53,095 bases of DNA from M55B174 sp964618065 (GTDB lineage: Bacteria; Patescibacteriota; Minisyncoccia; CAIUEV01; JAHKAQ01): assembly GCA_964618065.1 (NCBI GenBank), contig CAZTZK010000024.1, positions 1-53,095 on the forward strand, read 5' to 3'. Below, piece by piece: positions 23,849 through 32,088 of this stretch (position 1 is its first letter; every line of letters starts with the position of its first letter). Position numbers and translations under genes: made by a program. The notes beneath the pieces are model-generated. The model ran no database searches, was not told the DNA's origin, and worked only from the letters and a program-made list of their open reading frames with translations.

Positions 23849-23913
23849 AGTGTTGACTTTTATTTTCCAGTGGATTAAAATGTACTTGTGTGTTAAGAAG
23901 TGGGATAAAGTGT
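23849..23913 (+). promoter_or_regulatory. MraZ operator: pentamers repeated every 10 bp across the mraZ promoter
   Basis: AGTG[GT]-like pentamers occur in exact 10-bp register at 23849 (AGTGT), 23869 (AGTGG), 23879 (AATGT), 23889 (TGTGT), 23899 (AGTGG) and 23909 (AGTGT). Only the 23859 position is empty. MraZ is known to bind direct repeats (TGGGN in E. coli, AAAGTG-type in mycoplasmas) spaced by one helical turn and to control its own operon. Four of the copies cover the -10 box and the start-site region, so autoregulation is expected. Confidence 0.8.
23853..23881 (+). promoter_or_regulatory. Promoter of the mraZ-rsmH-ftsL-ftsI-murF cluster
   Basis: TTGACT (23853-23858), a 17-bp spacer and TAAAAT (23876-23881) form a strong sigma-70-type promoter. 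It overlaps the MraZ repeats and lies 42 bp before the MraZ start codon. Confidence 0.8.
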
Positions 23914-23922
23914 AAAAATAAA

Positions 23923-24357
23923 ATGTTTATTGGAGAATACAAACATACTTTAGATGCAAAAAACAGGCTGGCAGTTCCTAGCAGATTAAGAAAAGATCTT
24001 GGGAAGAAAGCTGTTATCACAAGAGGTTTAGATAAATCTCTCTTACTTTATCCTATTGAATCTTGGCAAGAAATTGCTTTAAAACTAGGCAAGATGCCAA
24101 TAGGGGAAAGCGGTACCAGGGGGTTTGTCAGACTAATGCTTTCTGGCGCAACTGAAGTTAGCCTAGATAGTTTAGGTAGGATTCTAATTCCAGATTATTT
24201 AAAAAAATATGCTGGCTTGAAAAAAAATACAATTATTAACGGTTTATTTAATAGAATGGAAATCTGGGAAGCCAATCGCTGGAGAGGCTATAAACAAGAA
24301 ACGGAAAAAAATACGGCCAAGGTGGCAGAGAAATTGGGAGAATTAGGCATTTATTAA
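23923..24357 (+). CDS. mraZ: Transcriptional regulator MraZ
   Basis: This 144-residue protein consists of two SpoVT/AbrB-like domains. The first opens with the invariant MFIGEYKHTLDAKNRLAVPSRLR. The second holds SLDSLGRILIPDYLKKYAGL with the DxxGR motif. MraZ forms a ring-shaped oligomer that binds 10-bp-spaced repeats and controls division and wall genes. A GTG at 23890 would add 11 residues, but ATG 23923 gives the standard N terminus. The operator repeats lie just upstream. Its stop and the rsmH start share one base. Confidence 0.97.
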   Translation: MFIGEYKHTLDAKNRLAVPSRLRKDLGKKAVITRGLDKSLLLYPIESWQEIALKLGKMPIGESGTRGFVRLMLSGATEVSLDSLGRILIPDYLKKYAGLKKNTIINGLFNRMEIWEANRWRGYKQETEKNTAKVAEKLGELGIY

Positions 24358-25304
24358 TGATTCATCCTATGCCAATTCACAAGCCGGTCCTTTTAAAAGA
24401 AACAATAAAATTTTTAAATCCAGAAAAAGGAAAAATTTTTGTTGATTGTACTTTGGGAAGTGGAGGTCACGCTAAAGCAATTGCAAAAAAAATGAAAGCG
24501 GGGGGAAGAATTATTGGACTGGATATTGATAAAAATAATATTGAGAAATTTAAAAAACAAAAAAAAATTGAAGCAGTTCGAGCAAACTTTAAAGATATTA
24601 AGAAAGTTTTACTGGAGAAAGAAAAAGAAAGTGGTACTAAAATCGTTGGTGAAGTTAATGGAATTTTAGTTGATTTAGGCTTTTCTTCAGACCAATTAGA
24701 AAGAATACCCGGCTTGAGCTTTCAAAAAAATGGTTACCTTGATATGAGATTTAGCGAAGAAAGTGATCTTACAGCAGCTGATATTATTAACCGATTCTCT
24801 AAAGAAGAAATAGCTACAATTTTAAAAGAATATGGAGAGGAAAGGAAAGCTGAGCTGATTGCAGAAAAAATAATCCAGCAAAGGAAAATAGCTAAAATAG
24901 AGACCGTTTTTCAGTTAAAGGAGATTGTTCATAACTGTTATCCGAAAAATAGTAAAGTAAAAGGAATTGATGTGGCAACCAAGACTTTTATGGCTCTCAG
25001 AATTATGGTGAACGAGGAAATGAAAAATCTTGATAAATTTTTGGAGAATTCACTCGCTTGCTTGAAAAAAGGAGGAAAAATTGCCATAATTTCCTTTCAC
25101 TCTCTGGAAGATAGAAAAGTTAAAAATTTTTTTAAGAGAGAATCAAAAAAATGTATTTGTGACGAAGACCAAATTCAATGCACCTGTAATCATCAAAAAA
25201 CTTTAAAAATAATTACCAAGAAACCCATTACCCCACAGGAGGAAGAGAAAAAGAATAATCCCAGGTCTCGTAGCGCTAAATTAAGGGTAGCGGAAAAAAT
25301 TTAG
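24357..25304 (+). CDS. rsmH: 16S rRNA (cytosine-1402-N4) methyltransferase RsmH
   Basis: This 315-residue SAM-dependent enzyme methylates C1402 in the ribosomal P site. Features are HKPVLLKETIKFLNP at the N terminus, the SAM motif FVDCTLGSGGHAKAI, GILVDLGFSSDQL, and the C-terminal KGGKIAIISFHSLEDRKVKNFF and NPRSRSAKLRVAEK. Late in the protein a cluster CICDEDQIQCTCNH has four Cys. A second possible start is ATG 24369. The first one is kept because it overlaps the mraZ stop by one base, as is usual for coupled genes. Confidence 0.97.
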   Translation: MIHPMPIHKPVLLKETIKFLNPEKGKIFVDCTLGSGGHAKAIAKKMKAGGRIIGLDIDKNNIEKFKKQKKIEAVRANFKDIKKVLLEKEKESGTKIVGEVNGILVDLGFSSDQLERIPGLSFQKNGYLDMRFSEESDLTAADIINRFSKEEIATILKEYGEERKAELIAEKIIQQRKIAKIETVFQLKEIVHNCYPKNSKVKGIDVATKTFMALRIMVNEEMKNLDKFLENSLACLKKGGKIAIISFHSLEDRKVKNFFKRESKKCICDEDQIQCTCNHQKTLKIITKKPITPQEEEKKNNPRSRSAKLRVAEKI

Positions 25305-25314
25305 ATATTTTTTT

Positions 25315-25707
25315 ATGAGGAACATTGTAGACATCCCAAAACAAAAAAGAAATAAAAGTAGTAGAAGACATCGCCAGCATACTTTAAAGATGCCTATTAA
25401 ATTAGGAGTTACCTCAATAGGTTTTATAACTTTAATGATTATCTGTTTCTTGGCATTGCTTTATTTAATTCAAGCTAATAGAACGGCTACTTACGGCTTT
25501 AAAATTGAAGAGTATGATGATGCTATTTCTAAACTTAAAAAAGAACAATCAGAATTAGAATTGGAAGCAGCTAAATTGCGTTCTACTAATCAAATAAAAG
25601 AGAATCTTGATAAATTGAATATGCAGGAAGTTGATCTTACCAAGGTTGTCTATTATAAAACGGGAGGATACTTGGCTTTAGAAAAAGGGGAAGAAGTTAA
25701 TGAATAA
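25315..25707 (+). CDS. ftsL: FtsL-like septum protein
   Basis: This 130-residue bitopic protein has a basic cytoplasmic tail of about 35 residues, a membrane helix at about residues 38-61, and an extracytoplasmic coiled coil (KLKKEQSELELEAAKLRSTNQIKENLDKL). Sequence identity in FtsL proteins is poor. The call rests on topology, size and its place between rsmH and ftsI, which is the conserved order. FtsL activates the septal synthase complex together with FtsB and FtsQ. It starts 10 bp after rsmH. Confidence 0.75.
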   Translation: MRNIVDIPKQKRNKSSRRHRQHTLKMPIKLGVTSIGFITLMIICFLALLYLIQANRTATYGFKIEEYDDAISKLKKEQSELELEAAKLRSTNQIKENLDKLNMQEVDLTKVVYYKTGGYLALEKGEEVNE

Positions 25708-25712
25708 TATCT

Positions 25713-27656
25713 ATGAAAAACTATGGAATCAGTCGGGGCAGAAATTTGAAATATTCCGGGGTCTCTTTTCACAGATCGGGTCAATATTTTAATAAAAAAG
25801 AAAATTCTTTTTCTGTATTAAAAAATTGGCGTTTCAATTTTTTAATGCTACTAACTCTTTTGATAGCTGGTCTAATTATAGGGAGACTGGTTGTTCTTCA
25901 AGTTATAAATCATGAAGCGTTAGCGTCTAAAGCGCAAAAACAACATCAGTTTTTTGAAAAATTACAGCCGAACAGAGGTCAAATTTATTTAAAAGATGGA
26001 GAAACTAATACTATTCCAGTAGCTACTAATGAAGGCAAAGATAAGTTAATTATTGTTCCTAAGTATATTATTGATACCGAGGGGACTATTAAAACTTTAG
26101 CTACTATTTTGCAGATGGACGAAGAAGAAATTAGAGCAAAAGTTATGAAGAGAGAAGACCTTTATGAGGTTATAAAGAGAAAACTCTCCAAAGAAGAATC
26201 AGAGATGATAAAAGAAAAGGAGATGACCGGAGTAGAATTAGTGTCTGAAGACTGGCGTAATTATCCGGAAGGTGAATTAGTTTCACAACTATTGGGATTT
26301 GTAGGCTATAATGATGATAAGAGGATAGGCCAGTATGGAATTGAAGGCAAATTTGATGATATCTTAGAAGGCGAACTTGGTTTTTTGAAGGCGGAAAAAG
26401 ATACAGCTGGACGCTGGATTTCAATCAGCAAGAGAATTTTGGAAAAGCCTACAAATGGCGTGGATATTGTGCTTACTTTAGACCAAACCGTCCAATATTT
26501 TACAGAAAAGCTACTTAAAGAATCAATAGAAAAATATGGAGCGACTAAAGGAAGTATTATTATAATGGAGCCTGCCACCGGAAAAGTAATTGCGATGGCT
26601 AATTTTCCTACCTATAACAATAACGAGTTTAATAAGGTGGAAGAAAGATCTCTTTTCAAAAATAGCTGTATTCAAGATCAGTATGAGCCTGGCTCTATTT
26701 TTAAACCTCTGGTTACTGCCGCCGCTATTGATTTAGAGAAATTGACTCCTGATTCAACTTATGTTGATAAAGGATCTTATTCAGTAGGAGGATTTACTAT
26801 TCATAACTCTGACGGCAAAGCTTACGGAAAAACAAGTCTTACTCGCTTTCTAGAGCTTTCTTTAAACACAGGAGCCATCTGGGTCATGAACTCTATAGGA
26901 AAAGAAAATTTTTTGGAATATTTAAAAAAGTTTGGGTTGAATAAAGCAACTGGTATTGAATTAGTAGGAGAAGCAGAAGGTGATATTAGCAATTTAGAAA
27001 ATTTTAGAGATGTTAATTTTGTCACTGCTTCTTTTGGTCAAGGTGTTTCCCTGACGCCTATTCAATTAACTACTGCTTTATCTGCTGTAATAAATGGTGG
27101 AAATCTTATGGAGCCTAGAGTGGTAGATCGTTTTATTTATGATGGTGAAGAAAAAAATGAAGAAAAAGTGGAGCCTAAAAAAGTGCGTCAGGTTATCAGC
27201 TCAAAATCATCAGCTATTATGAGAGCAATGATGATTTCTGTTGTTAAAAATGGATGGGGTAAAAAAGCCGGAGTACCCGGTTATTTAATAGGAGGGAAAA
27301 CAGGAACAGCTCAAATTCCTAACAAAGACAGGGGAGGCTACTCTGATAAAGTCATTCATAGTTTTGTTGGTTTTGGACCAGCAGAAGATCCTAAATTTAT
27401 CACTTTTGTTAAATTGGACGAAGTTTCTGCAGTTAATTTTTCTTCAGATTCAGCTACTTTGGTGGCTGGTCGTTTGCATAAATTTTTATTGGATTACTAT
27501 CATATTTTCCCCACGGAAGAGATAAAAGAAGAAGAAGTTAGATATTTCAATAGGCTGATGGAATTTAAAGAAGAAGATATAAAAAAGTTTGGTGAGAATA
27601 AAGAAGATGGCGCGGAAGGGTTATCTCCTCTAGATAAAAAAGAAGATAAAGACTAA
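25713..27656 (+). CDS. ftsI: Penicillin-binding protein FtsI/PBP2 family (septal transpeptidase)
   Basis: This 647-residue class B PBP has a cytoplasmic start and a membrane helix at about residues 42-64. A dimerisation domain follows, and then the transpeptidase domain. The nucleophile is Ser328 in EPGSIFKPL (SxxK), the SxN motif is SLNTG near residue 383, and the KTG motif is residues 529-531 in GGKTGTAQIP. It crosslinks septal peptidoglycan and is a beta-lactam target. A charged tail of about 40 residues follows the domain. The start lies 5 bp after ftsL and its end 2 bp before murF, so it is firmly within the operon. Confidence 0.95.
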   Translation: MKNYGISRGRNLKYSGVSFHRSGQYFNKKENSFSVLKNWRFNFLMLLTLLIAGLIIGRLVVLQVINHEALASKAQKQHQFFEKLQPNRGQIYLKDGETNTIPVATNEGKDKLIIVPKYIIDTEGTIKTLATILQMDEEEIRAKVMKREDLYEVIKRKLSKEESEMIKEKEMTGVELVSEDWRNYPEGELVSQLLGFVGYNDDKRIGQYGIEGKFDDILEGELGFLKAEKDTAGRWISISKRILEKPTNGVDIVLTLDQTVQYFTEKLLKESIEKYGATKGSIIIMEPATGKVIAMANFPTYNNNEFNKVEERSLFKNSCIQDQYEPGSIFKPLVTAAAIDLEKLTPDSTYVDKGSYSVGGFTIHNSDGKAYGKTSLTRFLELSLNTGAIWVMNSIGKENFLEYLKKFGLNKATGIELVGEAEGDISNLENFRDVNFVTASFGQGVSLTPIQLTTALSAVINGGNLMEPRVVDRFIYDGEEKNEEKVEPKKVRQVISSKSSAIMRAMMISVVKNGWGKKAGVPGYLIGGKTGTAQIPNKDRGGYSDKVIHSFVGFGPAEDPKFITFVKLDEVSAVNFSSDSATLVAGRLHKFLLDYYHIFPTEEIKEEEVRYFNRLMEFKEEDIKKFGENKEDGAEGLSPLDKKEDKD

Positions 27657-27658
27657 AA

Positions 27659-28966
27659 ATGATAAAAAGAATTCTAAAAAAAATAGTGGAAATCAAAGCG
27701 GGTTTTTTAGCCAGAATGATTATAAAAAAATATAAGCCTTTGATTATTGGTATTACTGGAAGTGTAGGCAAAACTAGTACGAAAGAAGCTATTTATACTG
27801 TTTTAAAGAAAAAATACCGGGTCAGTAAATCTTGGGGTAATTTAAATACCGAGTTAGGCTTACCTTTAGCGATAGCTGGCTATAAAAAAGCTGACACCTC
27901 TTTTTCTTTTTGGATTAAAGCTTTGTGGAAAATGTTTTGTCTCTATTGGAATGGTAGAAAAAAAATAAAAGATATTTTAATTTTAGAAATGGGAGCTGAT
28001 AAGCCTGGTGATTTAGAAAAACTTGTAAAACTTGCTCCGCCCAATATTGCAGTGGTAACTAATATTGGAATAAGTCATTTGGAAAATTACAAGCGACTTA
28101 GCCAATTAGTAGCTGAAAAAAGAAAATTAGTAGAGGCCTTAGAAGATTCTGGTTTTGCAATACTTTGTGGTGATGATGAAAAAGTTTTAGCGATGGATAA
28201 GAAAACAAAAGCTCAAGCAATAAATTTTGGATTTAAAAAGCATAATTTAGTTAGAGCCACTAATTTAGTTTTCCATTGTGGCGATGATTCAAAATCTCTT
28301 GCTCGACTTGATTGGGGAGTTAGCTTTAAATTAAATTATAAGGATCGAATAATTCCAGTAAGATTAAATAAAATATTAGGGAAACAACAAGTCTATGCTG
28401 TTTTAGCTGCTGCTGCTTGTGGCATCTCTCTTAATATGAACCTCCTGGAGATTGCTGAATCTTTGACTAATTATTGTTCTCCTCCGGGGAGGATGAAAAT
28501 GATAAGAGGTAGAAAAGAAAGCTTAATTTTAGATGATACCTATAACTCAGCACCAGCTTCCTCTCTAGCTGCATTAGCGGTTTTAGAAAAAATTAATTTA
28601 AAGAAGAAAATTGTTGTTCTAGCTGATATGCTTGAATTGGGAGTTCAAGAAGATCAAGGGCACTTCGAAGTGGGTAAAAGAGCAGCGGAAGTAGCCGATT
28701 TTATTTTTACTCTGGGGAAAAAGGGAGAGTTAATTCATAAAGCCGCTCTTAAAAATTCTTCAAATGAAAAAAATAGTAAAATCCGGCATTTTGAAAATAG
28801 GCAAAAACTTATTGAAAAATTGGGGGAAATAGTAGATAAAAACTCTCTAGTTCTAGTTAAAGGCTCTCAAAAAATGAGAATGGAAAAAATAGTGAAAGAA
28901 ATTATGGCTCAACCACGTAAGGCTAAAAAGCTTTTGGTTAGACAAGATGAAAAATGGCTGGATTAA
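27659..28966 (+). CDS. murF: UDP-MurNAc-tripeptide--D-Ala-D-Ala ligase
   Basis: This 435-residue Mur ligase adds D-Ala-D-Ala in the last cytoplasmic step of the pentapeptide precursor. The P-loop is IIGITGSVGKTSTKEAI. The central domain shows LILEMGADKPGDLEKL and TNIGISHLENYK. The C-terminal domain shows ILDDTYNSAPASSLAALAVL and KIVVLADMLELGVQEDQGH, which is typical of MurF rather than MurE. The N-terminal domain is short compared with E. coli MurF. murE, mraY and murD, which often sit next to it, are absent here. It is 2 bp after ftsI. Confidence 0.93.
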   Translation: MIKRILKKIVEIKAGFLARMIIKKYKPLIIGITGSVGKTSTKEAIYTVLKKKYRVSKSWGNLNTELGLPLAIAGYKKADTSFSFWIKALWKMFCLYWNGRKKIKDILILEMGADKPGDLEKLVKLAPPNIAVVTNIGISHLENYKRLSQLVAEKRKLVEALEDSGFAILCGDDEKVLAMDKKTKAQAINFGFKKHNLVRATNLVFHCGDDSKSLARLDWGVSFKLNYKDRIIPVRLNKILGKQQVYAVLAAAACGISLNMNLLEIAESLTNYCSPPGRMKMIRGRKESLILDDTYNSAPASSLAALAVLEKINLKKKIVVLADMLELGVQEDQGHFEVGKRAAEVADFIFTLGKKGELIHKAALKNSSNEKNSKIRHFENRQKLIEKLGEIVDKNSLVLVKGSQKMRMEKIVKEIMAQPRKAKKLLVRQDEKWLD

Positions 28967-29031
28967 GATTGATATTTTATAAAACGAGCTAGTTTGTTCT
29001 TTTTGTTTTTAGTTTTTTTAAATTCACAATA

Positions 29032-29892
29032 ATGCTTGAATTTTGGCAAAATCTGCCCAACTATTTTGATCCAGTTTTTTTTGAAGTAGGTAGCTTCGCG
29101 GTAAGATGGTATGGAATTATGTATTTATTAGGGCTAGGAACAGTTTATTTATTACTGCTCTACCGTTTTAAAAAAGATAATCCCCCTTATTCAAAGAAAA
29201 AAATATTAGGTGCTTTACCTTGGATTTTTTTAGGTCTTTTAATCGGGGCGCGGTTAGGATACTTTTTTTTCTATAATCTAGATTTTTTCTTTAAGAATCC
29301 TCTCGAAATAATTAATCCTTTAGCTTTGACTGAGGAAGGATATTCTCTAAAAGGATTTTATGGCATGAGCTATCACGGAGGATTATTGGGAGCGATTTTA
29401 GCTTTTAGCTTATATATAAAAATAAATAGATTATCTTTTTGGAAAACTCTTGATTTTATTGTTCCGGCAGTTCCTCTCGGCTATTTCTGGGGAAGAATTG
29501 GCAATTTTATCAATGGGGAACTTTATGGAAGAATTACCGATAGTTGGCTTGGAATGAATTTTTGGAATATCAGCGACGTCTATAATTCAAAAACTGAATG
29601 CTGGGGCCTTGATATTCTTCGTCACCCTTCTCAACTTTATGAAGCTTTTTTTGAAGGTATTATTCTTTTTTTAATCCTTTGGTTTTTAAGGAATAGAATA
29701 AAAACGCCGGGAATTATTTCTTGTTTTTATCTTTTAGGATATGGTACTTTTCGCTTTTTCATTGAATTTTTTCGCCAACCGGATGAGCACCTTGGTTTAA
29801 TCGCAATGAATCTTTCTCTGGGGCAATTTCTTTGTTTAGGAATGATTTTAATGGGTAGTTTTATTGCGATAATTCTAAAAAATAAAAATTAG
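29032..29892 (+). CDS. lgt: Prolipoprotein diacylglyceryl transferase
   Basis: This 286-residue membrane enzyme moves diacylglycerol from phosphatidylglycerol to the lipobox Cys of prolipoproteins. About seven hydrophobic helices are visible. Signature pieces are RWYGIMYLLGL near the N terminus, SYHGGLLGAI, the Lgt motif GRIGNFINGELYGR, and RHPSQLYEAFFEG. Its targets include the lipoproteins at 2417 and 3388. It follows murF after 65 bp and may still belong to the wall transcript. Confidence 0.96.
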   Translation: MLEFWQNLPNYFDPVFFEVGSFAVRWYGIMYLLGLGTVYLLLLYRFKKDNPPYSKKKILGALPWIFLGLLIGARLGYFFFYNLDFFFKNPLEIINPLALTEEGYSLKGFYGMSYHGGLLGAILAFSLYIKINRLSFWKTLDFIVPAVPLGYFWGRIGNFINGELYGRITDSWLGMNFWNISDVYNSKTECWGLDILRHPSQLYEAFFEGIILFLILWFLRNRIKTPGIISCFYLLGYGTFRFFIEFFRQPDEHLGLIAMNLSLGQFLCLGMILMGSFIAIILKNKN

Positions 29893-29964
29893 CAATTAAT
29901 TTTTAACGCTCTATTAAAGATTAAACTATTAGCAAAGTTTATTTTTCTGAAATCTCGATTATAC

Positions 29965-29993
29965 TTGACATTTTGTAGTATTTTCTCTAGGAA
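29965..29993 (+). promoter_or_regulatory. Possible promoter of the orphan gene at 30062
   Basis: A perfect TTGACA (29965-29970) is followed after 17 bp by a weak TAGGAA (29988-29993). A TATGAT at 29995-30000 would need an over-long spacer. Confidence 0.4.
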
Positions 29994-30061
29994 TTATGAT
30001 AACCTGAATATTGTTTTTTAGGGTTAGTTCTTTAAAAATTTTAAAATGGAAGGAGAAAAAA

Positions 30062-30592
30062 ATGGCAAAAATAAATGAATTGTATAATTTGGGAATGGAT
30101 TTTTTAGAAATGGAAAAGAGGGAAAAATATTTTTCTTTACTGAAAATTAAAAAAGAAAACGATCCAAGGAAAATTATTTTTAGGATTAAGAATGATGCGG
30201 GAAAATTTCCAGAAAATAGAGAAAAGGCTCACTTGGAAAGAAAATTATTTTCAGTTCTCCAAAAAATTGATGATTTTGTAGAAATCATAGAGCTTTGGAA
30301 GGTTGGGACATGCCGTAGTTTTTTAGAGAAAAGAGGTAAAGAAATTTTAGACGGTGTTGAAAGTCCGGAGAAGATTCTTTTCTTTAAAAATAAGACCCCA
30401 ATTGGGAATAATGGTTTAACTCTGATTCTGGATTTACGATTTTCAGAAATTCTGGAAACTGTTAATTCTAATGAAGTAACAAATTGGATACTAGCTCAAT
30501 TAAAAGAAGGCGTGAAGGGTCTTTATAAATATCCTTCTTTTAGAGAAATTTTTATCAGGCAACTTAAATTTAAAACAAAGAAAATTTCTTAA
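30062..30592 (+). CDS. Orphan protein of unknown family with strong ribosome site
   Basis: This 176-residue soluble protein is rich in Lys, Glu and Phe, with no signal peptide or membrane helix. The first 90 residues look helical with charged heptads. The segment GNNGLTLILDLRFSEILETVN suggests an alpha/beta part. No catalytic motif is recognised. An upstream in-frame start at 30011 is possible, but GGAAGGAG sits 7 bp before ATG 30062, making this the clear start. The gene stands alone between a consensus -35 box and a terminator, so it is a single-gene unit. Confidence 0.75.
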   Translation: MAKINELYNLGMDFLEMEKREKYFSLLKIKKENDPRKIIFRIKNDAGKFPENREKAHLERKLFSVLQKIDDFVEIIELWKVGTCRSFLEKRGKEILDGVESPEKILFFKNKTPIGNNGLTLILDLRFSEILETVNSNEVTNWILAQLKEGVKGLYKYPSFREIFIRQLKFKTKKIS

Positions 30593-30598
30593 AAATAA

Positions 30599-30635
30599 AA
30601 AGCGCTAACGTTAAAACGGTAGCGCTTTATTTATT
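30599..30635 (+). terminator. Terminator after the orphan gene
   Basis: AAAGCGCTA (30599-30607) pairs with TAGCGCTTT (30620-30628), and an inner CGTT/AACG extends the stem past one mismatch. An ATTTATTTT tail follows. Confidence 0.8.
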
Positions 30636-30728
30636 TTATTTGATGTTTATGAATATCTGAAGCTCTATAGAATTAAATAAAGCTGGATTATTGTCTCATC
30701 AAAAATTTTTACCTCTTCTGAAAAATTT

Positions 30729-31469
30729 TTAATGCAAGGTCCAACCGCCGTCAACAACTAATATCTGACCTGTAATATAGTCGGATTTGTCAGAAGCTAA
30801 AAATAATGTAGCGTTGGCAATATCATCGGGATTGCCCATTCGCTTCCAAGGAATTGCGACAACAGTACCTTTTTTAGCATCTTCAGTCATTCCTTTAGAA
30901 GCACCTGGAGTTTCAATAGCCCCGGGAGCAATAGCATTCACATTAATTTTTTTATCAGCTAGTTCCAAGGCCAAAGATCTAATCATGGCATTAATTCCAC
31001 CCTTTGATGCACAATAATGAGTTAATCCTTTAAAGCCAACCAAGGAAGCAATTGACGAAATATTAATAATTTTTCCTCCTGCTTTCATTATTTTGCTGGC
31101 GGCTTGCGCGACTAAAAAAGATCCTTTTAGGTTTACGTCAATAACCTTATCCCATTCGCTTTCAGTCATTTCAGCAAAAGGCACAAAAGGAAAAATTCCG
31201 GCATTGTTTACTAAAATATCTAATTTTCCGAATTTTTTTATAGTTTGTTCAACTAAATTGTCAACTTGCTTTTTCTCTGAAACATCGCAAGCAATTGCTA
31301 AAACCTCGCCACCAATTTTTTTTATTTTTTTTGCCGCTTTTTCAGATTCTCCTTGCTCAATATCACTGACTACAACGTTGCATCCTTCTTCGGCAAATTT
31401 TAGAGCAATACCTAGCCCAATTCCTTGTTTTGAGCCGGTTATAATCGCAGTTTTGTTTTTTAATTGCAT
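30729..31469 (-). CDS. Short-chain dehydrogenase/reductase (FabG-like)
   Basis: This 246-residue classical SDR has the cofactor motif TGSKQGIGLGIA at residues 11-22. It also has D-V-S of the adenine site, NNAG at about 89-92, the catalytic Ser in IINISSIASLVG, and Y-x3-K in HYCASKGGINAM. The C-terminal LFLASDKSDYITGQILVVDGGW is standard. A following basic residue suggests NADP(H) or NAD(H) use cannot be settled by eye. It could be a 3-oxoacyl-ACP reductase or a sugar or alcohol dehydrogenase. No fatty-acid genes are nearby. It is a lone minus-strand gene. Confidence 0.93.
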   Translation of the reverse strand: MQLKNKTAIITGSKQGIGLGIALKFAEEGCNVVVSDIEQGESEKAAKKIKKIGGEVLAIACDVSEKKQVDNLVEQTIKKFGKLDILVNNAGIFPFVPFAEMTESEWDKVIDVNLKGSFLVAQAASKIMKAGGKIINISSIASLVGFKGLTHYCASKGGINAMIRSLALELADKKINVNAIAPGAIETPGASKGMTEDAKKGTVVAIPWKRMGNPDDIANATLFLASDKSDYITGQILVVDGGWTLH

Positions 31470-31598
31470 AATTTTAGAGTTATTAATTAAGTTAATTTTA
31501 TTAAGTTAATTTGATTAATAAGAAAGTCTTTAAATTTTTGTAGTAGCTCCAAAGAGAATTGTCCAACATTCCCGCATCCGCAGAGCGCCTGATGTAAT

Positions 31599-31694
31599 GT
31601 GTCCCGCAAATTGTGTCCCGCAAATTGTGTCCCGCGGACTGTGTCCCGCGGACCGTGTCCCGCGGACCGTGTCCCGCGGACCGTGTCCCGCGGA
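31599..31694. repeat. 14-bp tandem repeat, about 7 copies (GTGTCCCGC core)
   Basis: Six complete units start at 31599, 31613, 31627, 31641, 31655 and 31669, with a partial seventh at 31683. Units share GTGTCCCGC. The last five bases change stepwise from AAATT (copies 1-2) to GGACT (copy 3) to GGACC (copies 4-6). The array is very GC-rich against its surroundings. There are no unique spacers, so it is not a CRISPR array. Confidence 0.95.
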
Positions 31695-31726
31695 TGCTGG
31701 GATGCTGGGATGCTGGGATGCTGGAA
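31695..31726. repeat. 8-bp tandem repeat, 4 copies (TGCTGGGA)
   Basis: TGCTGGGA is repeated three times, followed by the variant TGCTGGAA. The run begins directly where the 14-bp array ends. Together the two arrays form a compound minisatellite of about 128 bp between the SDR gene and tRNA-Glu. Confidence 0.95.
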
Positions 31727-31845
31727 TGTCAAAATGCCGAGCGAAGTCTAAACTTAAATATTTTCAAGATGCTACCCGGAAGATGATAAACTTTTGCCTG
31801 AAGAACCTAACAATCTGTTTACTTTTGGTCTAAATTATTACTCAG

Positions 31846-31917
31846 TACCGCCAAGGGGAATTGAACCCCTGTTACCAGGCTGAGAACCTGGTGTCCTAGC
31901 CACTAGACGATGGCGGC
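31846..31917 (-). tRNA. tRNA-Glu (CTC anticodon)
   Basis: A 72-nt cloverleaf on the minus strand. The acceptor is GCCGCCA / TGGCGGT, the D arm TCGTCTAGTGGCTAGGA is typical of tRNA-Glu, the anticodon loop TTCTCAG gives CTC, the T arm is AGGGGTTCAATTCCCCT, and the discriminator is A. No CCA is encoded. The rest of the 31470-32088 gap holds only the tandem repeats and AT-rich sequence. Confidence 0.95.
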
Positions 31918-32088
31918 TTATTCTGTAAAATTATAAATATAATATAACTTTTTTTGGCAATAGAGTCTAGATTTTTTTGTTGCCTTATAAGCTATTTTGA
32001 TGCTAATATTTAATCGGTATTATTTTTTAAAATATCTTTCAAATTTTATTGAAAAAGTTATTTCCGGCTTAATGTTTAAAAATAAAAA

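Noticed and set aside
30787..31509. Plus-strand frames opposite the SDR gene
   Set aside because: They are shadows of the well-supported minus-strand dehydrogenase, which shows all SDR motifs.
31599..31726. Possible CRISPR array
   Set aside because: The repeats are direct tandem units of 14 and 8 bp with no unique spacers and no cas genes near by.
31487..31833. Open reading frames on both strands across the minisatellite
   Set aside because: Their translations are pure products of the tandem repeat (for example repeated DTVRGT), with no start signal. They are open only because the repeat lacks stops.
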